From an uncultured Tenacibaculum sp. (GTDB taxonomy: Bacteria; Bacteroidota; Bacteroidia; Flavobacteriales; Flavobacteriaceae), in the NCBI RefSeq assembly GCF_947502995.1, contig NZ_CANNBW010000017.1, positions 62,001-126,000 on the forward strand: a stretch of 64,000 bases of DNA, written 5' to 3'. Shown piece by piece: positions 45,884 through 54,916 of the stretch. Within the stretch, counting starts at the first letter, position 1; every line of letters starts with the position of its first letter. Below the pieces are notes generated by a model that was given only the letters and a program-made list of their open reading frames with translations, searched no databases and had not been told where the DNA came from. A program made the translations under genes and the position numbers.

Positions 45884-46930
45884 CTACCTATTGTACTTTT
45901 TTAAAAAGTCGGTTGGTGTGAGTTTAGTATGGAGTTTAAAAAACGAAGAAAAATGATTGGCTTCTTCAAAGCCTAAGAAGTAAGCAATGTTTTTAATTTT
46001 ATCGCCTTGTAAAAGTAATTCTTTTGAAGTTCGAATAATTTCTTGACGAATTAATTGTCCCATAGAAGAATTTAAATTCTGACGAACTTTTTTAGCTAAT
46101 GTCTTTTCAGAAATATGCATTTGATCTGCATAAAAAGAGAGTTTTTTTTCTGAAGTGTGAAATTCTTGTATGAGTTTGAATAAATCATTTTCGAAATGAT
46201 CATCTAATTGATATCCTATTTCATCTCGAAATTCACTAGGAGTAATTCCTGTATTTTTCTTGAAGTTTTTATTGAAGTAAGCAACGTCTTTATAACCTTG
46301 TTCATAAGCAATTTCTTTAATAGAACTATCTGTAAAAGCAATTAGTTTTTGGTCTTCGATTAGACGTTTTTTAGTTTGTAATTTTTTTACAGTAACACCA
46401 ATTTTATTCTTTAATAAGTAATTTATATTCTGATTATTCTTACTTATTTTTTGAACGAGTTCGCCTACAGAAAGATGGTTTTTAAATTCTTGATCGATAA
46501 CTTCCTTTACATCAAAAATAACTTGATATTCTTTTTTGTCAGCATTAAAAGGATTTTGCCAGTACCACTGATTGATTGAGATATCAATAATATCTTTTGG
46601 AGATGAAAAAATAGTGTTTTGTAAGTATTCCTGACAATCTTTACATTCTAAATAATCAATATATCCAAGAGAAATTAAATGCTTGAATAGAATTCGTACA
46701 TCTTGACTTTCGAATAAAACCTGATTGTCAAATTCTATTTTTCTAACCGTAAAAGAATCTGATGAGAATTTAATGTATTGTCCTTTTTCTAAAAAAATAA
46801 GTTTATCATCCCAATTCAAATAGTTTTTAAAATCAACCTGAATAGTTCCTTGTCCTTCCATGATATGAAAGAGCGTGTAGGATTCAATAAAATAAATCTT
46901 ATTGATTTCGGGATTAAACTTAGAAACCAT
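45884..46930 (-). CDS. AraC-type regulator with two tandem HTH domains
   Basis: 348 residues. The N-terminal 150 residues are cupin-like (FHIMEGQGTIQVDF ... LIFLEKGQYIKF) with a CKDC motif near residue 99. Two AraC-type DNA-binding regions follow: the first at about 160-245 (IKEIAYEQGYKDVAYFNKNFKKNTGITPSEF), the second at about 255-346 (IKNIAYFLGFEEANHFSSFF ... KLTPTDFLKK). Most AraC proteins have only one such region. It probably controls the SnoaL/SPW/YHS genes just downstream. Confidence 0.85.
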   Translation of the reverse strand: MVSKFNPEINKIYFIESYTLFHIMEGQGTIQVDFKNYLNWDDKLIFLEKGQYIKFSSDSFTVRKIEFDNQVLFESQDVRILFKHLISLGYIDYLECKDCQEYLQNTIFSSPKDIIDISINQWYWQNPFNADKKEYQVIFDVKEVIDQEFKNHLSVGELVQKISKNNQNINYLLKNKIGVTVKKLQTKKRLIEDQKLIAFTDSSIKEIAYEQGYKDVAYFNKNFKKNTGITPSEFRDEIGYQLDDHFENDLFKLIQEFHTSEKKLSFYADQMHISEKTLAKKVRQNLNSSMGQLIRQEIIRTSKELLLQGDKIKNIAYFLGFEEANHFSSFFKLHTKLTPTDFLKKYNR

Positions 46931-46978
46931 AAATTCTTTTTTACAACGGTAAAGATATATTATTTCAAATAATCAGAT

Positions 46979-47635
46979 TTAAAATACACCTAAACCGAAA
47001 GTTTGTTCATAATGCCACTTTTCCTTTTTCTTTGAGAAGAATATAAGAGCATTAAAACCACAAGTTCCTCTTCCTATGTAAGTGTACTTAAAAAATCCAT
47101 AGTTATGTTTTGGAGAGTAATAAACTCTGGAAAAATACATAAAACCTACATTTAATATGGAATCTTGTTTACCAAATCGAGAAGTATTTATGTTTCTGAA
47201 TTCTGCCTGTTTTTTAGTCAAAAATTCAACTCTTTTTTGTTTCAGAAGTTCGGGGTTAAATTGTAAAGAAACCAGCTTTTCAGAGTTTTTTATAACTTGA
47301 TAAGCTATAGAAGTTTCTCCTAATCTTCGTTTAACATAGCTTTTAGTTTTTTCTTCTAAAAATAATTCATCAAGAGAATTATCTTTTAAAAGTACTATTT
47401 TCTGAATAGTATCTCTTTCTTCTATAGAAGACAATCTGCGTTTATTTACTCTGAATTTCTTATTACTTTTATTAGAAAAGCGATAGTCTGGATAACATAA
47501 TTTTATAGTATATATACTATCTAACAGACTATTAATAATTTGTGTTTCACTAGAAGCTTGAATCTGTTGATTATATTTTGTACTTGAACAACTAGCTAAA
47601 GCAATAAAACTTAAAAGAAGAAATATAGTTTTCAA
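46979..47635 (-). CDS. Lipoprotein of unknown function
   Basis: 218 residues with a clear lipobox (IALASC, Cys16). The remainder is Lys/Arg-rich with beta-strand character (GFFKYTYIGRGTCGFNALIFF). No family recognised. It starts 6 nt after the TonB receptor stop, so it is the last gene of the M23 peptidase / TonB receptor operon and may be a receptor accessory. Confidence 0.7.
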   Translation of the reverse strand: MKTIFLLLSFIALASCSSTKYNQQIQASSETQIINSLLDSIYTIKLCYPDYRFSNKSNKKFRVNKRRLSSIEERDTIQKIVLLKDNSLDELFLEEKTKSYVKRRLGETSIAYQVIKNSEKLVSLQFNPELLKQKRVEFLTKKQAEFRNINTSRFGKQDSILNVGFMYFSRVYYSPKHNYGFFKYTYIGRGTCGFNALIFFSKKKEKWHYEQTFGLGVF

Positions 47636-47641
47636 AACACT

Positions 47642-50089
47642 TTAAAATTTCATTTTCAGTTTAACATTTAGTACACGTCCTGTCATAAAATTAGGAATAC
47701 CAAATTGACGTTTACTAAATACATCGCGTACCCAAGTGTTTGTAATAGAGTTTTGAATATCAAACATATTGAATAACTCAATACCAGCAGTTAGTTCTTT
47801 AAAATTAGTTAAGAATCCGTTTGTAGCTTTCTTATTAGCGTCAACAAAAATATAGGAAACCCCTAAATCTGCACGTCGGTAATCACGAAGTCTATTTTGA
47901 AAATCATAAGGATTAGCATAAGCTGGTGCTCCGCCAGGAACTCCTGTATTGTATACTAAATTTAAATAAGCTTTTAAATCTGGTAAGTTTGGTACATAAT
48001 CTTGAAATAAAACTCCAAATTTTACTCTTTGATCTGTAGGACGAGCAATATATCCTTGATTATTTATGTTTTCTTCTGTTTTTAAGTAACCAAAACTCAC
48101 CCAACTATCACTACCAGGTATAAATTCTCCATTTAATCGAATATCTAAACCATATGCATAAGCATCAGTAACATTATCGGCTCTGTAGCGAATACGAACA
48201 TTATCGATAGAATAAGCGTTAACATCACTTAAATCTTTATAATATAATTCAGTGGTAAGTTTAAAAGGTCTGTCCCAAAGTTTAAAACTATAATCATTAC
48301 CTAATACCATATGAATAGCTTTTTGAGCTTTTGTATTTGGGTTAACTTGACCATCAAAACCTCTTAATTCTCTATAAAATGCAGGTTGTGCATATAAGCC
48401 ACCAGAGAGTCGGAATAACATGTCGTTTTCCCAATCTGGTTTAATAGCAAATTGAGCTCTAGGACTAACAATTGTTTGACTTTTTGAAGTTAATCCGACT
48501 GGGTTTACAGACCAATGTTGTGCTCTCACACCTACATTAAACCATACGTCGTGTTCGTTCCAAGAAGTTTTTCTACTGAATTGAACAAAACCAGAAAAAC
48601 GATGCGTATCTACTTCGTTATCTGCTCTAACGTTTTGAAAAGGTTCTATTGGTCCTGTAAAAGGAACATAAGGTTGTTCGTTGATGAAATTTGTAGCTGG
48701 AGGTCTCACAGAAAAACCAACACTATCTATTACTTCCCATTCACGAATTCTGTCTTTAATATTTTCTGTTTGATATTTTACACCAGCTCTCCATTCATTA
48801 TCTCCGTCTTTTAAAACACCACGAACTTGTGCGCTTGTAATTAAAGCGTCTAAATCATTTCTAGCGTGATTTATTTGCGATCCTATTCCTTGTGTAAAAT
48901 CTGCTTCTCCAAAATTTTCATCTCCAATATTTGTATTTACTTCTCCTAAACGATAAGCAGCAGCAATATCAAAATGCTCTTCTTCTTGTGTATTGAAAGA
49001 AGAAAGTGTTCCTGTTAAATTGAAATCTTCAGAAACTTTATAATCTACAGAAAGAGCACCGAATAAAGTTTGAAATGTATCTTCTTCCTGACCTTGATAA
49101 AATACAGTAAGCTCGATAGGATCGGCAACAGTACCAAAACGAGTACTTCTACGTAATGGCTTATAATCGTAATTATTCAATGAAAAATTCCCTAAGAAAT
49201 TAATATCGATTTTATCGTTTAAAGTATAAGTTACTAGAGTTTGAATATCTGTAAAATTCGGATTGAAATCTGCTTCTATTTGTTTAGAGTTTACGAGCAA
49301 ACTATTATCTCTGTAACGTGCACTTACTACAGCGCTTAGTTTTTTGTCTAAAAACACATCTTCAACAGTGATACTTCCACCTAGTAAACTTAAGTCAACT
49401 TGAGTTTGAAATTCTTTAGGTTTCCTGTAAGTAATATCTAAAACAGAAGAAAGTTTATCCCCATATTTAGCTTGAAAACCACCAGCAGAGAAGTTAATGT
49501 TTTGAACTAAATGTGTATTAATAAAACTTAAACCTTCTTGTTGACCAGAACGAATTAAAAACGGACGATAAATTTCTATACCGTTTACATACACCAAGTT
49601 TTCATCGAAGTTACCACCTCTAACGTTATATTGAGTACTTAATTCATTATTATTATTTACACCAGGTAAAGTCATTAAAACATTTTCAATCCCAGAATTA
49701 GCTCCAACACTAGTTTCTACAGTTTTAATATTAATACCTGTAATTCCTTGAACTTCTTTTTTCCTGTTCTTAATGATGATTTCTTCTAAATCTTGATTTT
49801 TAATTTCAAGAGTAGGAGAAAACTTAATTGTTCTTACACCTCTTGTCGTAAACTTTTTGGTAAAAGTTTTATACGATACATGAGAAAAAGTAACAGCTAC
49901 AGTTTTTCGTACTGGTATTTTAAACTCAAAAAGACCATTTTTATCTGTGGTAGTTCCTTGTCCTAAATAAGAAATAGCAACTCCTTCAATAGGATCTTTG
50001 AATTTATTAGTAATCTTTCCTTTAACGGTTGACATTTTTTGAGCAAATATCAATGCAGGGAATAGAAGGGCGAATAGAAGTTTTTTCAA
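47642..50089 (-). CDS. TonB-dependent outer-membrane receptor
   Basis: 815 residues: signal peptide (FPALIFAQ), carboxypeptidase-regulatory-like domain (STVKGKITNKFKDPIEGV), plug with GIENVLMTLPGVNNNNELS and YNVRGGNFDENLVYVNG, then the barrel ending LNVKLKMKF. An uptake receptor of unknown ligand, or a component of envelope biogenesis as its position behind an M23 peptidase gene (6 nt) suggests. It is of a different subgroup from the 16156-18525 receptor. Confidence 0.9.
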   Translation of the reverse strand: MKKLLFALLFPALIFAQKMSTVKGKITNKFKDPIEGVAISYLGQGTTTDKNGLFEFKIPVRKTVAVTFSHVSYKTFTKKFTTRGVRTIKFSPTLEIKNQDLEEIIIKNRKKEVQGITGINIKTVETSVGANSGIENVLMTLPGVNNNNELSTQYNVRGGNFDENLVYVNGIEIYRPFLIRSGQQEGLSFINTHLVQNINFSAGGFQAKYGDKLSSVLDITYRKPKEFQTQVDLSLLGGSITVEDVFLDKKLSAVVSARYRDNSLLVNSKQIEADFNPNFTDIQTLVTYTLNDKIDINFLGNFSLNNYDYKPLRRSTRFGTVADPIELTVFYQGQEEDTFQTLFGALSVDYKVSEDFNLTGTLSSFNTQEEEHFDIAAAYRLGEVNTNIGDENFGEADFTQGIGSQINHARNDLDALITSAQVRGVLKDGDNEWRAGVKYQTENIKDRIREWEVIDSVGFSVRPPATNFINEQPYVPFTGPIEPFQNVRADNEVDTHRFSGFVQFSRKTSWNEHDVWFNVGVRAQHWSVNPVGLTSKSQTIVSPRAQFAIKPDWENDMLFRLSGGLYAQPAFYRELRGFDGQVNPNTKAQKAIHMVLGNDYSFKLWDRPFKLTTELYYKDLSDVNAYSIDNVRIRYRADNVTDAYAYGLDIRLNGEFIPGSDSWVSFGYLKTEENINNQGYIARPTDQRVKFGVLFQDYVPNLPDLKAYLNLVYNTGVPGGAPAYANPYDFQNRLRDYRRADLGVSYIFVDANKKATNGFLTNFKELTAGIELFNMFDIQNSITNTWVRDVFSKRQFGIPNFMTGRVLNVKLKMKF

Positions 50090-50095
50090 AATGAC

Positions 50096-51808
50096 TTATG
50101 GTTTACGATAAAACGTTGCAGAAATGGTTTCAGTATTTCCAACATTATCAGAAACTACAATTTTAAAGATATGTTTGCTACCAACCAATTTTTTATCGGA
50201 AAAATCGTAGGTTAAAATTCCTTTTTTATGATTGTACTCCATTAAAACCCACTCATTATCTATATAACCGCGAAAATCTTTAATACCAGATTCTTCATCT
50301 TTAATTTTAACTTTAAGTGTTTTATTCTTGGTAATCCATTGTTGATCTGCAAAATTTACCAAATTGATTTTTGGAGAAATCGAATCTAATTTTAATGTAT
50401 AGCTTCCTAATGTTTTCTGATTTGTATATACTTTATTTTCTTTCTTTTTTGTTGAAACATATTTAGGGTACTTTTTCTTAGTAACATTAGCAATATATAC
50501 TTGTTGTTTTTTCTTAGTGTTTAAATGAGAAGTGTTAAAGGTTAATGTAAAACGTTTATCTAAAGGAATTGTAGGCTCATGTATTTTTGCTATTCCATCA
50601 TTAACATCAAAATTTAAATAGCAATCGTGATAAAATGAGTTCTTAGGAAAAGCAATTGTTACATTTTCTTTCTGAAACTTATTAAAATTTACAGCAGTAA
50701 TTTTATACTCAGTAGTATCCTTTTTAACGTCAAGCTCATTTTTTGAAACTCCTTTTATGGGAATTCTTAATTTAGAAGCATTACCTTCAAAATCTTTAGC
50801 TATAATTTCGATATTGTAACTAGCCAAAGGTTCAATATTTAATTTTCCTTCGTTAATTAAGTTCTCATAAAGGCTTAACTTGTTTTTTGTAACTCGATGT
50901 GTTTTTTGAAATTTCTTCTTGAATTTTCCATAATGATCATAATCAATTAATAAATTGATATACTTACTTTCTGCAAACGAAAAAGTTTCTACATCATGAT
51001 AATAAACACGTTCACCGTTTACATTCATTTCTAAACTATAAATTCCATTTCGGTTCATAGCATCATCTTGTCTGTCAAAAGCTACAACACCTAAACCAAT
51101 AGTTCCACTAGCTTCAATTCTTTGAGATACATATTTACCTTTGTCAACTTTTTTGATAGGAATAATAGATTTAACATTAGCATTATTTACCCTTGCATTT
51201 GTATCAAGAGGAAATACCATTAGTTTTTCTATAATTGGATTTCTAGTATCCTTAACTGCTAATCCAAAATGTAATGGATTTATAATTTTATCTGTTTTAG
51301 AGTCTCTTATTTCAAAATGTAAATGAGGTCCTCCAGAACTTCCAGTATCTCCAGAATATCCTATAATTTCTCCTTTTTTAACAGGGAATTTTTCTTCTCC
51401 TGGGAATAAATTTCCTGTGTAATAGCTTTTCTTTTTGTATTGAATGCTTTTTACGTACTTCTGAATTTTAGGAGAAAACCTTTGTAAATGTGCAAAAACA
51501 GTTGTAAAACCACTAGGATGCTTTACATATAAAACTTTCCCAAAACCATATTGAGCTACTTTGATACGATATATATAACCATTAGCAGGAGCTAAAATTG
51601 GTATTCCTTCCTTTTGCTGTGTCTTTAAATCTATTCCAGAATGGAAGTGATTACTCCTCAGTTCTCCAAATGTTCCAGCAACAACTACAGGAATATCCAT
51701 AGGGTTGGAAAAATAACTTTGAGAGTATTTTCTTTGAGAAAAACCAACACTAATTGTGAATAATAAAAGTATAGTATGTAAATGTTTCAAAGCATATCTG
51801 TTTACCAA
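50096..51808 (-). CDS. M23 (LytM-type) zinc metallopeptidase
   Basis: 570 residues with a signal peptide (FTISVGFSQ). The LytM domain contains the zinc ligands H56 and D60 (HSGID) and the HxH pair H162/H164 (GGPHLHFEI), plus H107 (FAHLQRF), so it appears catalytically complete. The metallopeptidase domain is at the N-terminus, and about 390 residues of beta-rich Ig-like domains follow (DSISPKINLVNFADQQW, IKDFRGYIDNEW). It should cut peptidoglycan cross-bridges in the periplasm. First gene of a three-gene operon with a TonB receptor and a lipoprotein. Confidence 0.88.
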   Translation of the reverse strand: MVNRYALKHLHTILLLFTISVGFSQRKYSQSYFSNPMDIPVVVAGTFGELRSNHFHSGIDLKTQQKEGIPILAPANGYIYRIKVAQYGFGKVLYVKHPSGFTTVFAHLQRFSPKIQKYVKSIQYKKKSYYTGNLFPGEEKFPVKKGEIIGYSGDTGSSGGPHLHFEIRDSKTDKIINPLHFGLAVKDTRNPIIEKLMVFPLDTNARVNNANVKSIIPIKKVDKGKYVSQRIEASGTIGLGVVAFDRQDDAMNRNGIYSLEMNVNGERVYYHDVETFSFAESKYINLLIDYDHYGKFKKKFQKTHRVTKNKLSLYENLINEGKLNIEPLASYNIEIIAKDFEGNASKLRIPIKGVSKNELDVKKDTTEYKITAVNFNKFQKENVTIAFPKNSFYHDCYLNFDVNDGIAKIHEPTIPLDKRFTLTFNTSHLNTKKKQQVYIANVTKKKYPKYVSTKKKENKVYTNQKTLGSYTLKLDSISPKINLVNFADQQWITKNKTLKVKIKDEESGIKDFRGYIDNEWVLMEYNHKKGILTYDFSDKKLVGSKHIFKIVVSDNVGNTETISATFYRKP

Positions 51809-51880
51809 CGAAAGTACTAAAATTATACCAAAATGTATTCGTTTGATAATCAGTGATATTTATAAAAAAGGGGTAAAGAG

Positions 51881-51911
51881 TTGTGATTGTTAAAAGAGAT
51901 TGTTAATTTTG
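51881..51911 (+). promoter_or_regulatory. Promoter of the coiled-coil/zapA unit
   Basis: TTG (51881-51883), 20-nt spacer, exact -7 element TAATTTTG (51904-51911); ATG at 51938. Confidence 0.6.
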
Positions 51912-51937
51912 TTGAAATAGTTTATTTTTATTAATAA

Positions 51938-52228
51938 ATGAATAACACATTAGAAGCAATTCATTTACTGGAAGTTAAGTTAAAAGACTTATTTGTCCGA
52001 TACGAGTTTCTTATTGAAGAGAACGAGGTGTTGCTTCAACAAAATGGTGAGTTACAAATTTTATTAAGTAAAAAACAAGAGCAATTAGAAGAACAAAAAA
52101 AACAGTTTGATCTTTTAAAAGTAGCTAAAACTATGGAAGGCAGTAATGAAGATTCGAGAAATACCAAACTCAAAATAAATGCTTTAATTCGAGAAATAGA
52201 TAAATGTATCTTACTCTTGAATTCGTAA
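51938..52228 (+). CDS. Small coiled-coil protein preceding zapA
   Basis: 96 residues, almost entirely heptad-like (LKDLFVRYEFLIEENEVLLQ, KKQEQLEEQKKQFDLLK). No signal peptide. It starts the unit with zapA 12 nt downstream; in Bacteroidota a short ZapB-like coiled-coil gene frequently precedes zapA, so a cell-division accessory role is plausible though unproven. Confidence 0.75.
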   Translation: MNNTLEAIHLLEVKLKDLFVRYEFLIEENEVLLQQNGELQILLSKKQEQLEEQKKQFDLLKVAKTMEGSNEDSRNTKLKINALIREIDKCILLLNS

Positions 52229-52240
52229 AAGTTCTTTAAA

Positions 52241-52531
52241 ATGAATAAAATAAAAGTTAATGTAGTTATTGCTGGTAGAACGTATCCTTTAATTGTAACT
52301 TCAACAGAAGAGGAAGAAGGAATGCGTAAAGCAGCAAAAAACATTAATGATTTAATTTTAAGTTTCGAGCAAAATTATGCTGTTGCAGATAAACAAGATG
52401 TACTTGCTATGTGTGCTTTACAGTTTGCTTCGAAATTAGAAATAAATACAATTAAGGCGTTAAATGAGTCTGATAAGATAAAAAATAAAGTGAATGAGTT
52501 AACTAATTTATTAGAAGCTCATTTAAAATAA
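52241..52531 (+). CDS. zapA: Cell division protein ZapA
   Basis: 96 residues. N-terminal beta hairpin (IKVNVVIAGRTYPLIV) followed by AKNINDLILSFEQNYAVADKQDVLAMCALQFA and a C-terminal coiled coil, the ZapA layout. ZapA crosslinks FtsZ filaments at the division ring. It is followed by a structured RNA at 52561-52715, an order like the zapA-ssrS pair of enterobacteria. Confidence 0.88.
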   Translation: MNKIKVNVVIAGRTYPLIVTSTEEEEGMRKAAKNINDLILSFEQNYAVADKQDVLAMCALQFASKLEINTIKALNESDKIKNKVNELTNLLEAHLK

Positions 52532-52560
52532 GTTCATTACATAGTAATAAGTAAGATACT

Positions 52561-52715
52561 GCCTACATTAGTACATTAGTTTAATAAACTCAACACTATA
52601 TCTTTAAAAAGAATGAGTCTTGGTTAGTAAAGCAAGCCGTTAGTTCGGATCCTTGATCAGCCAGTTAGTTCTAAACCTGTTTTTAAGGAGTTTATAAAAC
52701 CATACTAATGTGGGC
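52561..52715 (+). ncRNA. ssrS: 6S RNA candidate (ssrS-like)
   Basis: GCCTACATTAGTA (52561-52573) pairs with TACTAATGTGGGC (52703-52715) in a 13-bp closing stem with one G-U pair, directly followed by TTTTTT. A second helix is ATAAACTC (52584-52591) with GAGTTTAT (52688-52695), and further in GGTTAG (about 52622) can pair with CTAAACC (about 52671). This gives a long rod of about 155 nt with internal loops, as in 6S RNA, which binds the housekeeping RNA polymerase holoenzyme. The position right after zapA matches the location of ssrS in gamma-proteobacteria. A Flavobacteria-type 6S family is known; assignment here is from structure and synteny only. Confidence 0.7.
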
Positions 52716-52753
52716 TTTTTTATTAAATAAATATATATAATCAAATCATTGAT

Positions 52754-54319
52754 ATGGAAGATTTAGTTATGCCAATCTTAGCTGGAGTAGTTGGTATTGT
52801 AATTGGTTTTATTGTAGCTAAGATTTTAGAAAAATCTAAGGCAAACAAATTACTTAAGGAAACGAATAAAGAAGCTGAAAATATTTTAAAAGAGGCTAAA
52901 GTAGAAGCCGAAGCAATAAAAAAAGATAAAATCTTACAAGCAAAAGAAAAATTTATAGAGCTTAAATCTGAGCATGAAAAAGTAATTTTATCTAGAGAAA
53001 AGAAAATGTCTGATGTTGAGAAAAGAATCAGAGATAAAGAATCTAGAGTATCTTCTGAGTTAGATAAAAACAAAAAATTAAGCCAATCTTTAGAGAAAAA
53101 AACAGCTGATTTAGATTATAAGTTAGACTTTTTAGATAAAAAAGAATCAGAATTAGAGAAACTTCATAAGCGTCATGTAGATATGTTAGAGCAAATCTCT
53201 GGTTTTTCTGCAGATGAAGCAAAAACAGAATTAGTTGCTTCTTTAAAAGAAGAAGCTAAAACTGATGCAATGAGTTTTATTCAAGAAACTATTGAAGAAG
53301 CTAAAATGACTGCTCAACAAGAGGCTAGAAAAGTGATTTTAAATACAATTCAAAGAGTAGGAGTAGAGCAAGCAGTTGAAAACTGTGTTTCTGTATTTAA
53401 TTTAGAATCAGACGATGTTAAAGGTCGTATTATTGGTAGAGAAGGTAGAAACATTAGAGCTCTAGAAGCAGCTACAGGAGTAGAAATTATTGTTGATGAT
53501 ACACCTGAAGCAATTATATTATCTTGTTTTGATCCAGTAAGAAGAGAAATTGCTCGTTTGTCGATGCACAAATTAGTTACTGATGGTCGTATTCACCCAG
53601 CAAGAATTGAAGAGATCGTTAGAAAAACAGAAAAACAAATCAATCAAGAAATTATAGAAGTAGGTAAACGTACTGTTATCGACTTAGGAATTCATGGGTT
53701 ACACCCTGAATTAATTAAAACTGTAGGTAGAATGAAGTATCGTTCTTCTTATGGTCAAAATTTATTACAACACTCTAGAGAAGTTGCTAACTTATGTGGT
53801 ATAATGGCAGCGGAAATGGGGTTAAATGCCAAGGCAGCTAAAAGAGCTGGTTTATTACACGATATTGGTAAAGTTCCAGAAACAGAAAGTGAATTACCTC
53901 ACGCATTATTGGGAATGCAATGGGCCGAGAAGTATGGTGAAAAGCCAAATGTGTGTAATGCAATTGGAGCTCACCATGATGAAATAGAAATGAAAACTTT
54001 AATTGCACCTATAGTTCAAGTTTGTGATGCAATATCTGGAGCTAGACCTGGAGCAAGAAGACAAGTTTTAGATAGCTATATCCAACGTTTGAAAGATTTA
54101 GAAGATATTGCTTTCGGATTTAGTGGAGTTCAAAAAGCTTTTGCGATTCAAGCCGGTAGAGAGTTGAGAGTTATGGTAGAAAGCACAAAAGTTAATGACG
54201 AAAAAGCTGCTGAATTATCATTCAATATTTCACAAAAAATCCAGAATGATATGACATATCCTGGTCAAGTAAAAGTTACTGTTATTAGAGAAACTAGAGC
54301 TGTAAACGTAGCGAAATAG
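52754..54319 (+). CDS. rny: Ribonuclease Y
   Basis: 521 residues. N-terminal membrane helix ([18 protein letters not shown]), long coiled coil (about 30-200), KH domain with [19 protein letters not shown], and HD domain with [10 protein letters not shown] and LLHDIGK. RNase Y is a membrane-bound endoribonuclease that initiates mRNA decay. Length and domain order are standard. It lies 38 nt after the 6S-like RNA, with a strong terminator behind it. Confidence 0.95.
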   Translation: MEDLVMPILAGVVGIVIGFIVAKILEKSKANKLLKETNKEAENILKEAKVEAEAIKKDKILQAKEKFIELKSEHEKVILSREKKMSDVEKRIRDKESRVSSELDKNKKLSQSLEKKTADLDYKLDFLDKKESELEKLHKRHVDMLEQISGFSADEAKTELVASLKEEAKTDAMSFIQETIEEAKMTAQQEARKVILNTIQRVGVEQAVENCVSVFNLESDDVKGRIIGREGRNIRALEAATGVEIIVDDTPEAIILSCFDPVRREIARLSMHKLVTDGRIHPARIEEIVRKTEKQINQEIIEVGKRTVIDLGIHGLHPELIKTVGRMKYRSSYGQNLLQHSREVANLCGIMAAEMGLNAKAAKRAGLLHDIGKVPETESELPHALLGMQWAEKYGEKPNVCNAIGAHHDEIEMKTLIAPIVQVCDAISGARPGARRQVLDSYIQRLKDLEDIAFGFSGVQKAFAIQAGRELRVMVESTKVNDEKAAELSFNISQKIQNDMTYPGQVKVTVIRETRAVNVAK

Positions 54320-54340
54320 TTTTTTAAACAAATAATTCAT

Positions 54341-54376
54341 AAAAAAGTACGAGCATCAATTTGCTCGTACTTTTTT
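54341..54376. terminator. Bidirectional terminator after rny
   Basis: Perfect 15-bp stem AAAAAAGTACGAGCA / TGCTCGTACTTTTTT. Confidence 0.9.
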
Positions 54377-54388
54377 TATGAGGTTATT

Positions 54389-54781
54389 TTACTTATTGAT
54401 TATTTGCTCTAAATGCCAAATTTTTGAAACTATTTGCCATCCGTTTTCTCCATTTACAAATCCAAGATGATCTACAAATATATTTTCATGAGCTCTAATT
54501 CTTATTTTCACAGTAGCACAAGATGAAGATAACATATCGATCATCAAAATCTCATATTCTGGTTTTTGATTTTTGCTAGCAGGAGATATTCTTCCAGCTA
54601 CGTCCTTACTAAAACTAGTAATAGATTCTACAAATACATTTCCTTTATCTACATCGAAAAGACTCGACTTCTCATGAAAAATGGCATTAAGTTTTTGTAC
54701 ATCACAATAATGTATAGCGTCAAAATATATTTGTATCGCATTTATTAATTCAAGTGAATTTTTAGTTGTTTTTTCTTTCAT
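54389..54781 (-). CDS. NTF2-like protein (putative lumazine-binding type)
   Basis: 130 residues, no signal peptide. Pattern IQIYFDAIHYCDVQKLNAIFHEKSSLF near the start and FVDHLGFVNGENGWQIVSKIWH at the end fits the PF12893-like NTF2-fold group. The ligand is unknown. It is divergent from a LysR-type regulator, with an inverted repeat between the two genes, so it is the likely target of that regulator. Confidence 0.78.
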   Translation of the reverse strand: MKEKTTKNSLELINAIQIYFDAIHYCDVQKLNAIFHEKSSLFDVDKGNVFVESITSFSKDVAGRISPASKNQKPEYEILMIDMLSSSCATVKIRIRAHENIFVDHLGFVNGENGWQIVSKIWHLEQIINK

Positions 54782-54863
54782 TGTAATTAAATTTAAGGTT
54801 AATCAAAATTAATTTTAAGTTGAGCTCAACTGTAATTTTAAAACTGAGAGTTTCTAATATGTA

Positions 54864-54880
54864 ATTGAATTTTATTCAAT
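54864..54880. promoter_or_regulatory. LysR-type operator candidate
   Basis: Perfect inverted repeat ATTGAAT-TTT-ATTCAAT, satisfying the T-N11-A rule, between the divergent NTF2-like and LysR genes. Confidence 0.6.
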
Positions 54881-54902
54881 GATGAATTATTAGACAAATT
54901 AG

Positions 54903-54910
54903 TAGCTTTG
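54903..54910 (+). promoter_or_regulatory. -7 element just before the LysR start codon
   Basis: Exact TAGCTTTG, ending 6 nt before the ATG at 54917; implies a leaderless or almost leaderless transcript. No TTG at a standard -33 distance. Confidence 0.45.
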
Positions 54911-54916
54911 TTATAT

